In this document: positions 1-8,227 of the stretch, in pieces
Layout: each line of letters starts with the position of its first letter
How positions within the stretch are numbered: the first letter of the stretch is position 1
Source of the DNA: Candidatus Woesearchaeota archaeon
GTDB lineage: Archaea; Nanobdellota; Nanobdellia; Woesearchaeales; WJKL01
Assembly: GCA_018221125.1 (NCBI GenBank)
Contig: JAAOYC010000029.1
Coordinates: forward strand, 1 to 32,095
Reading direction: 5' to 3'
Length of the DNA stretch: 32,095 nt
Position numbers and translations under genes: made by a program
Notes under the pieces: model-generated
Seen by the model: the letters and a program-made list of their open reading frames with translations, nothing else
What the model was told of the DNA's origin: nothing
Databases searched by the model: none

Positions 1-1
1 A

Positions 2-439
2 GATGGGAAATTCCTGATTGCAAAAAGGTCTTCAACAGAGAAAGCATTTCCAAACCAGTGGACTGTTCCAGGAGGAAAACTTGAACCACAGGATTACCAG
101 AACAGGCCAAAAGATACAAGTGCCCAATGGTATAATGTCTGCGAGCATCTGTTGAGGAGGGAGATAATGGAAGAAGTTGGGTTGAAAGTTAAGGATATAA
201 AATATCTCGCAAGCCTCGCTTTTGTAAGACCTGACGGGATTCCTACAGTTGTCATCAGTTTGTATGCAGACCACGATTCAGGCGCTGTTAACTTGTCTGA
301 TGAACTTACTGAGCATGCCTGGGTTACACTGGAACAAGCTAAGGAATATGATATGATAGACGGAATATATGAAGAATTGGAAATGCTGGATAGAGTTCTG
401 AAAGGAGAGAAAGTCGGAGAATGGAAGTCAGCTCTTTAA
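2..439 (+). CDS. Nudix hydrolase, 5' end outside the window
   Basis: The frame is open from base 2 to the TAA at 437-439, so the start lies upstream. The Nudix box is visible as PGGKLEP (about residues 23-29 of the visible part) followed by RREIMEEVGL (about residues 51-60). The box is interrupted by roughly 16 extra residues between the GG-x-LE half and the REx2EExG half, compared with the usual 23-residue box. The family hydrolyses nucleoside diphosphates linked to another moiety; the substrate cannot be told from this sequence. The 3' end overlaps the convergent ZIP-like gene by 12 bases. Confidence 0.85.
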   Translation, partial: DGKFLIAKRSSTEKAFPNQWTVPGGKLEPQDYQNRPKDTSAQWYNVCEHLLRREIMEEVGLKVKDIKYLASLAFVRPDGIPTVVISLYADHDSGAVNLSDELTEHAWVTLEQAKEYDMIDGIYEELEMLDRVLKGEKVGEWKSAL

Positions 440-1003
440 TAACAATCCTTCTTCTATAACTATGAATAACAGCATGCCTGCTGCAAATGTCATTATCAAT
501 GATTGAGCCAGTATATTAAAATTAGCCAGGAATATATAGGTTATTATCCCTATTACAATAAATACAAACTGGATTGTTATCAGATCTTTGAAAGATTTTT
601 TTTCTGATAAAAGGCCGCCTTTTGGAATATTATGCAAGAAAAGCAAAATAGCAATTGCAATTCCTAATGAATTATCTATTGCAAATGAGCTTCCAAGGGC
701 AATTGCTTTTGGAATTTCTCTTAATAATTTTCTTTCTAAAGTTGTGTTTATTTTTCTTATTCTGGTTATCCTGTCAATAAGATATATCAATCCCATTCCT
801 GCCAATAAACTTAACATTACAAAGCCTGTTACTGCAAAGCCTTCTTTCATAAGTTCTCCGACAACCAATATCATCAGGAACATCTCTGCCAGCAAAGCAT
901 ATTTTGGATATTTTCTAAATCTCTTAAGAACAAAGTATGATAATCCTCCTAGTATGCTGGATAATGCTACTAAGAATAATGATATTGGAAAGTCTAGATT
1001 CAT
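428..1003 (-). CDS. degenerate ZIP-like membrane protein
   Basis: This 191-residue hydrophobic protein has about six predicted membrane segments. Residues around 125-129 read HNIPKG, a variant of the HNxPEG metal-binding motif of ZIP zinc/iron transporters, and the last helix (AAGMLLFIVIEEG) resembles the ZIP C-terminal helix. The second motif of ZIP proteins, HExPEG, is not visible, and the protein is shorter than the 243-residue ZIP protein at 26229-26960. It may be a ZIP relative that has lost transport residues or changed its substrate. The start is the ATG at 1001-1003. It lies just downstream of the AsnB-Dph6 fusion gene with a 25-base gap. Confidence 0.6.
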   Translation of the reverse strand: MNLDFPISLFLVALSSILGGLSYFVLKRFRKYPKYALLAEMFLMILVVGELMKEGFAVTGFVMLSLLAGMGLIYLIDRITRIRKINTTLERKLLREIPKAIALGSSFAIDNSLGIAIAILLFLHNIPKGGLLSEKKSFKDLITIQFVFIVIGIITYIFLANFNILAQSLIMTFAAGMLLFIVIEEGLLLKS

Positions 1004-1028
1004 AACGATATATTTAGAAAACTATTAT

Positions 1029-2564
1029 TTAAATGCTTTTATTTGTTAACTTGGCTTTCTTGATTATAAGTTCAGCTATTATCTTAGACTCTTCTTTTAT
1101 CTCTGCTTTTTCTATTTTTATTTTCTTTTTGAAGATTGGACCATCTATCATTAATGTTTCAAATTCTCCGCCTTCTCCAGCAATATTAAATCCTATTTTT
1201 TTATTTAGATTTACCAGCTTGTCAATGTTTTTGTCTGTTATTTCTTTATTAAGCCATGTTTTATCCAATCCATCTGCTGCAATCTTTGTTATTATGAATT
1301 TGAATTTGTTTTCAAGAATCTCTCTCATTTCAGCTTCCTGGTCCATGTGCCATAAAGGAGAGAAAACTTTTAGATTTAATTCTTGTGCAATCTTTTCAAT
1401 CCTTTCTCTTTGATAATTTGAAAACAATGCTCCTGTTGAGATTCCCTGTATCTTGTATTTTGTTTTTGCTTTTTTCAAAGCATCTTTTAAGTCTTTAAGC
1501 TCTTTTTCTTTTTCTCCTCTTGTTGTTTGCTCTAGCAAGGGGATTCCTATTGCTTTTGACTGCAGTTTTGTCATGCTTATTGCAGGAGTATGGAACATGT
1601 ATGAATCTGGATTTTTGCTTTTTAGTGTTATCATGCATTTTACATTGAAGTCTTGTTTTAACATCAAGTGTAAAGCGTAGATAGAATCTTTTCCAGAAGA
1701 AACCAATGCTCCAATATTAAATAATGAGTTTAGATAGTTTTTCTTGTATTTGAAACTGTGTTTTTTTGCTAGTTTTAGGATTGCTTTGTCAAAATAAGAG
1801 CCGTATTGCGCTGCTTTCTTTTTTCTCCAGGCTTTTTTTAATCCCAGTTGTTCTGCTGATTTTCTCAGTGCATATTTTTTATATCCTGATCTTATCTTTT
1901 CTTTTCCTGGAATCTGCATTGCTGCTGAGATCACTTTTGGATCTAAGAATGGAACCAAGACATTTACTTTTAGCTTTTTTGCAATTGCAAAGTCTCTAGT
2001 AAAATCACGTTGATGCATGTCTTTTAACCCTTTCCAGCATTCTTTGTTAATGTCTTTTGATAAAGTATGCCTTTCATAGCCTGCAAAGATCTCTTCTGAT
2101 CCTAAGCCAGAGAAAATATCTTTGATATTGTCTTTTTTTGCCAGTTTTATTGCTTCGTAGATAACAGAACCAACTCCAACTTTCATTGTATCAGGACCTA
2201 TTAACTTTACCATTGTTTTTATTGTCTTTTCTATGTCTTTTAATGAAAGAATTTTCTTTTTTAATCTGAAATTGTGTTTTTTTGCAACTTCTTGTGCTGA
2301 GATTATATCTGGAGAATCTTTTAATCCTACACAATAGCAGACAAAGTCTGCTTTTAGTTTTTTGCAGATGAATGCAATCAAAGTAGAGTCAATCCCTCCT
2401 GAGAATAATATTCCAAACCTCTTTTTTGGAATTCTAGATTCTACTGCTTTTAGGAATTCTTTTTTAAAATCAAGTTTTTTTTCTTTTTTTAGAGAATCAA
2501 CTAGTTTATTCCATTCTTTTTCATGAATAAGTTCATTGTTTTTTGTTATGTCTGCAATCTTCAT
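1029..2564 (-). CDS. asparagine-synthetase domain fused to Dph6 (diphthine-ammonia ligase) domain
   Basis: The 511-residue protein carries two ATP-pyrophosphatase domains. The N-terminal half (about residues 1-280) resembles the C-terminal synthetase domain of AsnB: it has the PP-loop SGGIDST near residue 55 and the GSEEIFAGY motif. It lacks the glutaminase domain and its N-terminal Cys. The C-terminal half (about 285-505) starts with a second PP-loop, SSGKDS, and contains GEGGEFETLMIDGP, typical of the Dph6/MJ0570 family that amidates diphthine on elongation factor 2 with ATP and ammonium. Dph6 is archaeal and eukaryotic, which supports an archaeal source. The ATG at 2562-2564 is preceded by an A/T-rich TATA-like stretch (about 2577-2597), so the gene may be leaderless. 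Whether the first domain makes asparagine or serves the second is unknown. Confidence 0.88.
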   Translation of the reverse strand: MKIADITKNNELIHEKEWNKLVDSLKKEKKLDFKKEFLKAVESRIPKKRFGILFSGGIDSTLIAFICKKLKADFVCYCVGLKDSPDIISAQEVAKKHNFRLKKKILSLKDIEKTIKTMVKLIGPDTMKVGVGSVIYEAIKLAKKDNIKDIFSGLGSEEIFAGYERHTLSKDINKECWKGLKDMHQRDFTRDFAIAKKLKVNVLVPFLDPKVISAAMQIPGKEKIRSGYKKYALRKSAEQLGLKKAWRKKKAAQYGSYFDKAILKLAKKHSFKYKKNYLNSLFNIGALVSSGKDSIYALHLMLKQDFNVKCMITLKSKNPDSYMFHTPAISMTKLQSKAIGIPLLEQTTRGEKEKELKDLKDALKKAKTKYKIQGISTGALFSNYQRERIEKIAQELNLKVFSPLWHMDQEAEMREILENKFKFIITKIAADGLDKTWLNKEITDKNIDKLVNLNKKIGFNIAGEGGEFETLMIDGPIFKKKIKIEKAEIKEESKIIAELIIKKAKLTNKSI

Positions 2565-2676
2565 ACTAGAAATAGTTTATTTATTGTTTAAAAACGTTTG
2601 TAAAATCAGAGAATCAGATTAAACAAATAACCTAATATTGATATCTGATGTACTGTTATTATTGGAATCCAAATTG

Positions 2677-4761
2677 CTACTTTTGCCTTTTAATTGATAA
2701 AAATCTAGCATTAACTGCAACTATTACTGTGCTTAAGGACATGAAAACTGCACCCATCGCAGGACTTAAAAGAATATCATACTTATACAGGATTCCAGCC
2801 GCCAAAGGAATTGCAAAGATGTTATAACCTGTTGCCCATAAAAGATTCTGCTTCATCTTTCCGTAAGTTGCTTTTGCTAATCCAATAACAGAAACAACAT
2901 CTCTTGGATCATTACTTACAAGAATAACATCTGCTGATTCAATTGCAACATCTGTTCCTGCTCCAATTGCAATGCCTACATCAGCCTGAGTTAAAGCAGG
3001 AGCATCATTGACTCCATCACCAACCATTGCAACTCTCAATCCTTTTTTCTGGATTTTTTTAATATTCTTAGATTTTTCATGAGGCAGAACTTCTGCAAAA
3101 AAATCATCCAATTCCAATTCTTTAGCAACCCATTGTGCAACCTGTTTGTTATCACCAGTCAGCATCATACATTTGATACCCATTGATTTTAGATTTTTTA
3201 TTGCCTCTTTTGATTCATCTCTTATCAAATCAGCTAATGCAACAGCCCCAATTAGTTTGTTTTCTAATAAAACATAAACAGTTGTTTTCCCCTGTTTTGA
3301 TAGTTCATCAACTTTCTTGTTTTCTATTTTTATCCTGTTTTCTTTTAGGTAATTAGGACCGACTACCCTGATTTGTTTATTATTAATTAATCCCTGTATA
3401 CCTTTTCCAGGAAGATTTAAGAATTTCTCAACCTTGATTAATCTTATCTTTTTCTCTTTGGCTTTCTTTATTACGCCTTTTGCTATCGGATTTTCTGAAT
3501 TTGCTTCTAATGATGCTGCATAAAGAAGTACTTCATCTTCTTTATAATTTCCCAATGGAATAATGTCTGTAACTCCAAATTCTCCTTTTGTTAGTGTTCC
3601 GGTTTTATCAAATACTATTGCATCTATTTTTCTTGCTTTTTCAAAAGAAGCCCTATTCCTTATTAACAATCCATTTTTTGCTGCTAATGAAGTTGAAACT
3701 GCTACAACCAATGGAACAGCCAAGCCTAATGCATGAGGGCAAGTTATGACCATTACAGTAACCATCCTTTCTATAGCAAAAGTCAAAGTTTCCTTAAATA
3801 GCAACCAAGCTACAAAAGTAATAGAACCTATTGAAATAGAAATTATGGTAAGCCATTTTGCTGCAGTGTTTGCCAAATCTTGTGTTTTGGATTTTGATTC
3901 CTGCGCTTCTCTAACAAGCCTGATTACTTGTGATAAGTATGATTTTTCTCCAGTGTTTGTTACTTTTATATGAATGGCTCCTTCTCCATTAACAGAACCC
4001 CCAATAACTTTATCCCCTTTCTTTTTGCTTACTGGTTTTGACTCTCCTGTAAGCATTGATTCATTAATATTTGATTCTCCTTTTATGATAATTCCATCAG
4101 AAGGTATTTTTTCTCCTGGCTTGACAAGAATAACATCTCCTTTAATTAGTTTAGAAATTGGAGTTTCTATTGTTTTGCCATTGGATTTTATAAGGTGTGC
4201 TTCAGAAGGCATCAGCTTTGCAAGGGCTTCTAATGCTTTTGATGCCCCCATAACAGAACGCATCTCAATCCAATGTCCCAAAAGCATGATATCAATTAAA
4301 GTGACTAACTCCCAAAAGAAAAATTTGCCTTTTAATCCAAAAACTACTGCACTGCTATAGACAAAAGCAACGGTTATTGCTAATGCAATCAAGGTCATCA
4401 TTCCAGGGAGTTTGTTTTTTAATTCAGTAAACAATCCTTTTAAGAATGGCCAACCACCATAAAAGAAAATAAAGGTAGCCAATATAAATAGTAGATATTT
4501 GTCTCCAGCAAAAGCAATTGTAAATCCTGCAAATTTCTGTATTAAAGGAGATAATAATAAAATTGGGATAGTTAAGACAACAGAAACAAAGAATCTTTTC
4601 TTGAAATCCTTGACCATCATTGCATGATGATCATGGTGGCTATGTTTAGGAGTAGAGGGGGATTTATCATCCCCTGCTTCAACAAGCTCAGCACCATCCA
4701 TAGTGCATTTTCCTGGCTTGTCATATTCCATTCCGCATTTTGGACATTTGTATTTTTCCAT
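2677..4761 (-). CDS. copB: CopB-type P1B copper-transporting ATPase
   Basis: This 694-residue P-type ATPase has a zinc-ribbon-like heavy-metal-binding segment at residues 4-28 (CPKCGMEY then GKCTMDG) and a His cluster HSHHDHH at 40-46. About eight membrane segments follow, with TGES at 239-242, the transmembrane metal site CPH at 341-343, DKTGT at 385-389 and GDGVNDAP near the end of the P domain. CPH rather than CPC is the hallmark of the CopB branch, known for copper (and sometimes silver) export. It has no HMA domain. Its ATG overlaps the stop of the preceding small gene as TAATG, so the two are translationally coupled. It is the last gene of a four-gene operon. Confidence 0.93.
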   Translation of the reverse strand: MEKYKCPKCGMEYDKPGKCTMDGAELVEAGDDKSPSTPKHSHHDHHAMMVKDFKKRFFVSVVLTIPILLLSPLIQKFAGFTIAFAGDKYLLFILATFIFFYGGWPFLKGLFTELKNKLPGMMTLIALAITVAFVYSSAVVFGLKGKFFFWELVTLIDIMLLGHWIEMRSVMGASKALEALAKLMPSEAHLIKSNGKTIETPISKLIKGDVILVKPGEKIPSDGIIIKGESNINESMLTGESKPVSKKKGDKVIGGSVNGEGAIHIKVTNTGEKSYLSQVIRLVREAQESKSKTQDLANTAAKWLTIISISIGSITFVAWLLFKETLTFAIERMVTVMVITCPHALGLAVPLVVAVSTSLAAKNGLLIRNRASFEKARKIDAIVFDKTGTLTKGEFGVTDIIPLGNYKEDEVLLYAASLEANSENPIAKGVIKKAKEKKIRLIKVEKFLNLPGKGIQGLINNKQIRVVGPNYLKENRIKIENKKVDELSKQGKTTVYVLLENKLIGAVALADLIRDESKEAIKNLKSMGIKCMMLTGDNKQVAQWVAKELELDDFFAEVLPHEKSKNIKKIQKKGLRVAMVGDGVNDAPALTQADVGIAIGAGTDVAIESADVILVSNDPRDVVSVIGLAKATYGKMKQNLLWATGYNIFAIPLAAGILYKYDILLSPAMGAVFMSLSTVIVAVNARFLSIKRQK

Positions 4762-4919
4762 TATAATTTCACCGCATGTTTTGTTATTTTAATGTTACAT
4801 TGGTGATTCTTTTTACAAAAAGCCTCGCATTTTTCAGCTAATTCTTTTTCTTTATAGGCAAAATTACATTTTTCACATATATAAAATGTTTTGTTGTTTT
4901 TTATTTGCTCTTTTACCAT
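4761..4919 (-). CDS. 52-residue Cys-rich protein upstream of copB
   Basis: The ATG at 4917-4919 opens a 52-codon frame ending at TAA 4761-4763, whose last base is shared with the copB start. The protein has a CEKC pair at residues 15-18 followed by CEAFCKKNHQC (about residues 31-41), five Cys and two His in all, and is lysine-rich. This looks like a small zinc- or copper-binding protein. Its position one base after the lycopene-cyclase-like gene and overlapping copB argues that it is a real gene with a metal-handling role. Its function is inferred from context only. Confidence 0.78.
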   Translation of the reverse strand: MVKEQIKNNKTFYICEKCNFAYKEKELAEKCEAFCKKNHQCNIKITKHAVKL

Positions 4920-4920
4920 T

Positions 4921-5607
4921 TTACATCTTTTTTAATTTCCGCCACATAACATGTTCATAAATACCTGCCCATATCATTCCAAAAGTAAAAGCAAACACTA
5001 TCTCTTCTAAAGGAACTCTTAAGATTAATATACCTGAGAGTGCAGATAGATTCCAATGATTGACAAAATCTGGGAATATTAAATTAATAAACAAAAAAAA
5101 TAGGAAATATAATATTGTGAATGTTATTCCTCCCATCAGTATATTCTTTTTTAAATCAGGCCTGCATAATATTGTTGCAATTCCTCCAACAAACATTGCA
5201 ATAGATGCAGTATAGATTGGATTTAAGTTTGTTAAAAGTTCTAATAATAAAAAAATAATAATTGGAGAGATTATTGCTAATTTATGAAATCTGTGTCTTT
5301 TGCCGTGCATTTCTTTCATAGTCATTTTTTTATGTTTTACTTTGAAAATAGATTCATATAATACTGCTCCAATCCCTCCAACAGCAAAACAAAATATCAG
5401 GCTTTCGATATCAAATCCAGTTCTTGCTGCAAGATTAAACAAAGAAGGAGGGCTCCAGTATTCTGGAACAAACAACGGCTCTGTCAAGCCAAATGGAGCA
5501 GTAAGTATACTAACCCAAAGTATTTCTTTTCTTAATAGAGGTCTTGCTAAATATATTATAAACCAGATTCCCAATAGTATTAATGAAAATATTAACCATT
5601 CATGCAT
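4921..5607 (-). CDS. lycopene-cyclase-domain-like membrane protein
   Basis: This 228-residue protein has about six membrane helices. It seems built from two halves, each ending in an acidic motif inside a helix: FDIESLIF near residues 65-72 and PLEEIVFAF near residues 199-207. The second matches the PxEExxF signature of the small membrane lycopene cyclases of actinobacteria, haloarchaea and fungi, which close the ends of lycopene. No other carotenoid gene is present here. It sits inside the copper operon, 15 bases after the upstream two-helix gene and 1 base before the Cys-rich gene. A GAGGA Shine-Dalgarno sequence precedes the ATG. The substrate may not be a carotenoid. Confidence 0.6.
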   Translation of the reverse strand: MHEWLIFSLILLGIWFIIYLARPLLRKEILWVSILTAPFGLTEPLFVPEYWSPPSLFNLAARTGFDIESLIFCFAVGGIGAVLYESIFKVKHKKMTMKEMHGKRHRFHKLAIISPIIIFLLLELLTNLNPIYTASIAMFVGGIATILCRPDLKKNILMGGITFTILYFLFFLFINLIFPDFVNHWNLSALSGILILRVPLEEIVFAFTFGMIWAGIYEHVMWRKLKKM

Positions 5608-5622
5608 TATCTTGTTCCTCTT

Positions 5623-5868
5623 TTAAATAAATTTGTTATATGTCCAACCAAAAGCATACGCAAATACAAAGCTAATTATTGCAGCTTCAATAATCCCTGT
5701 AATTATTCCTATAATGCTAATGGAAAAAAACATATGTCCTTGCTGCATCATCTCAACTGCACCTGTATAAACTCTTAGATTTCCTAATATACCTAACAAT
5801 AACATACTCACTGCAGAAATAATTGCTGCTGCATATCCTAATGCTAATGCATTTAATTTTTCAGCCAT
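5623..5868 (-). CDS. two-helix membrane protein, DUF5676-like
   Basis: This 81-residue protein has two long hydrophobic helices (about residues 9-30 and 47-72) joined by a short loop. It resembles the DUF5676 family of small membrane proteins, which often sit beside copper genes; that assignment is from memory of the family pattern. It is the first gene of the copB operon. The ATG at 5866-5868 has AAGGTGAAA at 5871-5879 as ribosome binding site. No catalytic residues are evident. Confidence 0.6.
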   Translation of the reverse strand: MAEKLNALALGYAAAIISAVSMLLLGILGNLRVYTGAVEMMQQGHMFFSISIIGIITGIIEAAIISFVFAYAFGWTYNKFI

Positions 5869-5870
5869 TT

Positions 5871-5915
5871 TTTCACCTTTTTTATAATTTAAGCTAGTTA
5901 TTCTTTAAATAGTTT
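5871..5915 (-). promoter_or_regulatory. promoter and RBS of the copB operon
   Basis: On the minus strand a TATA-like ACTATTTAAAG (5903-5913) lies about 35-45 nt before the ATG at 5868, followed by the Shine-Dalgarno AAGGTGAAA (5871-5879). A start of transcription near 5883 is inferred. The same TTTAAATAGTTTT string (plus-strand reading) occurs before the Zn/Cd ATPase gene at 15131-15143. Confidence 0.5.
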
Positions 5916-5917
5916 TC

Positions 5918-7177
5918 TTATTCTATATTCCAGGGCTTTAATACTCTTTTAAGTGCGTCTTCTCCCTGCATATAGGATAAAAACAAGCCATAATTTGTAA
6001 ATGACACTCCAATGTTAATCAAATCCCTTATTCTTGCAAGAAGTTTTTGAGAAAATATCATGCATCCACCGCAGTGGATGATTAGTTTGTATTGCTCTAG
6101 TTTTTCATTTTCCTGAAATTCTCTTCCAAAGTTATGTTCTAGGATTACTCCTGGGAATTTTTTCTTAAAATAATTGGGAATCTGAACAGTGCCTATATCT
6201 TCTCCAATACGAGAATGATTGCATGCTTCAACAATCAATACCTTGTCCCCTTTTTTTAATTCTTTTAATGCTTTGATTCCTTGTGCAAAGAGTTTTAATC
6301 TTCCTCTGCTAAAGTAATTAATCATTGTTATAGAAAAGGTTGTTAATTGAATATTTTTTGGAGTCCATTTTGCCATTATATCCATTGCTTGTGAATCAGT
6401 AATAATTGCTTTTGGTCTTTTTCCAAGATTATCAACCAGGGCTAAGAATCTTTTCTTCTCTGCTTCAACTTCTTCTGAGTCCTTACTTCTTGCTTTTGCT
6501 AAATCCATTCTAAAGGAAACAGGGTAAGCCCAGTTTCTTGTTATATATTCTTCAGACATTGCCTGAGGTCTTAGGTATCTTCCAGGAGGTGTTTCAATAT
6601 CCATTGGAATATTCAAGATATAATATTCATCTTTTTCTAAAAATGGAAATAATTCTATTTTTTTGTTCACTGATTCAAAGTTTTCAAGAATAAAATTAAG
6701 AAGTGGCTGCCTGTAATTCTCATCTGTTGCTTTTATGCTTATTTTTTTATAAAATTTAAGCAGAGGCATTTGTTTTTCAATATCAGCTATTTTTTCCTCT
6801 TCTTTTTTGAATAAATTATAGATGATTAAGATTTGCTTGTTTGATTCTCTTGCTTTTTCTATTAGCTGTTTCTCTGTTTTGAAATCAGATGCTGAAGGAT
6901 TTATTATGACAAGAACCAAGTCACATTCTTTTAGATCTGAAAATGCCTTGTTTCTTTTCTTTTCTCCCAGCTCTCCAATTTCATCTAATCCTGCTGTGTC
7001 AAATAATTTTACAGGGCCTAGGTTGTGGATTTCCTGCAGAGTAATCTTAGTGTCTGCTGTTGTTCCAGGAGTGGAGTCTACAATTGATGTTTTCTGCTGA
7101 GTCAATAGATTCATCAGACTGCTTTTTCCAGAATTCATCTTTCCAAAGATTCCAATATGATCACGTTCAACTATCAT
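5918..7177 (-). CDS. hydF: [FeFe]-hydrogenase maturation GTPase HydF
   Basis: HydF is the scaffold on which the 2Fe subcluster is assembled before transfer to HydA. The 419-residue protein has an N-terminal GTPase domain with Walker A GKMNSGKS at residues 12-19 and a DTAG switch motif near 60. The C-terminal Fe-S domain shows the diagnostic CNH, then about 50 residues later HCGGC, matching the HydF pattern CxH...HCxxC. Its length is typical of the family. It overlaps the hydE stop by ATGA (7174-7177), so the two are translationally coupled. It is last in the hydG-hydE-hydF operon. Confidence 0.96.
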   Translation of the reverse strand: MIVERDHIGIFGKMNSGKSSLMNLLTQQKTSIVDSTPGTTADTKITLQEIHNLGPVKLFDTAGLDEIGELGEKKRNKAFSDLKECDLVLVIINPSASDFKTEKQLIEKARESNKQILIIYNLFKKEEEKIADIEKQMPLLKFYKKISIKATDENYRQPLLNFILENFESVNKKIELFPFLEKDEYYILNIPMDIETPPGRYLRPQAMSEEYITRNWAYPVSFRMDLAKARSKDSEEVEAEKKRFLALVDNLGKRPKAIITDSQAMDIMAKWTPKNIQLTTFSITMINYFSRGRLKLFAQGIKALKELKKGDKVLIVEACNHSRIGEDIGTVQIPNYFKKKFPGVILEHNFGREFQENEKLEQYKLIIHCGGCMIFSQKLLARIRDLINIGVSFTNYGLFLSYMQGEDALKRVLKPWNIE

Positions 7178-8226
7178 TTTATTCTTTTAAAAAAGTGTTT
7201 TGAATCTCCCCATTCATTAAAGCCAACTTCTCTTCCTACAGATTTAATCCTATTTAATAAACATTCTCTGCAATCAGATGACTGCTCATCAATGCAGGGC
7301 TTTCCGTCATAAAGCTGATAATCTTTTCTGATTCTTGAAGGTGTTACCAAAGGCATGACAATATTTGCTCCGTATTGCAGCCCTTTTTCCCTTCCAATAG
7401 GATCCATAGCCTGCAATGCAGTAGTTGCTGCAATATTTACATCTTTCAACAGAATTCTTGCTGCTGCAATCATCTTTAATGAAAGATTAAATACTTGTTT
7501 TTTTCTTTTTTCCATTTCTTCTGTATGTATTTTCATAGGAGTTTGTTTATGGATTAGGTAGGGTCCCATTCCAATCATATCAATATCATATTCCTTGAAA
7601 AACAAGATATCATTTGCTAAGTCATCAATTGTCTGTCCTGGGATTCCAATCATCACTCCTGTTCCAACCTGATAACCTATTTGTTTTAAGATTCTTAAAC
7701 ATTCTTTTCTGTTCTCTAAGGTTTGAGTTTCTGGATGCAGTTTTTTATATAAGATTGGAGAAGTTGTCTCTATTCTTAATAAATATCTATGAGCTCCTGC
7801 ATCAAAGAATCTTTTGTAGGTTTCATGAGTTTGCTCTCCAACGCACAAAGTTATTCCTAATCCATTTGGCAGTTTTTCAGAGATTGTTTTTTCTTTTATT
7901 GTTTTTAAAACATCTTCAACAAAATCAATGAATTTATCATCTTTTTGCCCTCCTGACTGCAGAACCATAGAGCCATAACCATTATCAGCAGTCCATACTG
8001 CTATATCAATAATTTCTTGTTTTGTTAATGAAAATCTGTTGGATTCTTTATTGCTTTTTCTGATGCCGCAATAATAGCAGTCATTGATGCAGATGTTTGA
8101 GAATTCCAATAATCCTCTGTAATATACTTTTTCTCCTGAGTATTCTTTCATAACAGAATAAGCTTTTTTTCTAATTGATTCCAGATTATTTGACTCTAAA
8201 ATCCTGATTATTTCCTGTTTTTCCAT
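7174..8226 (-). CDS. hydE: [FeFe]-hydrogenase maturation radical SAM protein HydE
   Basis: HydE is a radical S-adenosylmethionine enzyme that acts on the HydG-derived organometallic iron-cysteine complex on the way to the 2Fe subcluster. From the ATG at 8224-8226 the protein has 350 residues and the radical SAM cluster motif Cx3Cx2C at C46, C50 and C53, in the HydE-style context CINDCYYCGI. A longer frame opens with TTG at 8277 inside hydG; I prefer the ATG because it begins one base after the hydG stop (TAAGATG) and gives a family-like N terminus. A C-terminal CxxxxxxCxxC-like group (about 15-35 residues from the end) may bind a second cluster. Confidence 0.95.
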   Translation of the reverse strand: MEKQEIIRILESNNLESIRKKAYSVMKEYSGEKVYYRGLLEFSNICINDCYYCGIRKSNKESNRFSLTKQEIIDIAVWTADNGYGSMVLQSGGQKDDKFIDFVEDVLKTIKEKTISEKLPNGLGITLCVGEQTHETYKRFFDAGAHRYLLRIETTSPILYKKLHPETQTLENRKECLRILKQIGYQVGTGVMIGIPGQTIDDLANDILFFKEYDIDMIGMGPYLIHKQTPMKIHTEEMEKRKKQVFNLSLKMIAAARILLKDVNIAATTALQAMDPIGREKGLQYGANIVMPLVTPSRIRKDYQLYDGKPCIDEQSSDCRECLLNRIKSVGREVGFNEWGDSKHFFKRIK

Positions 8227-8227
8227 C

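Noticed and set aside
588-1049. Plus-strand open frame opposite the ZIP-like gene
   Set aside because: It is the antisense shadow of a minus-strand membrane protein with no initiation signals and no recognisable domain; the same applies to the other long plus-strand frames opposite genes.
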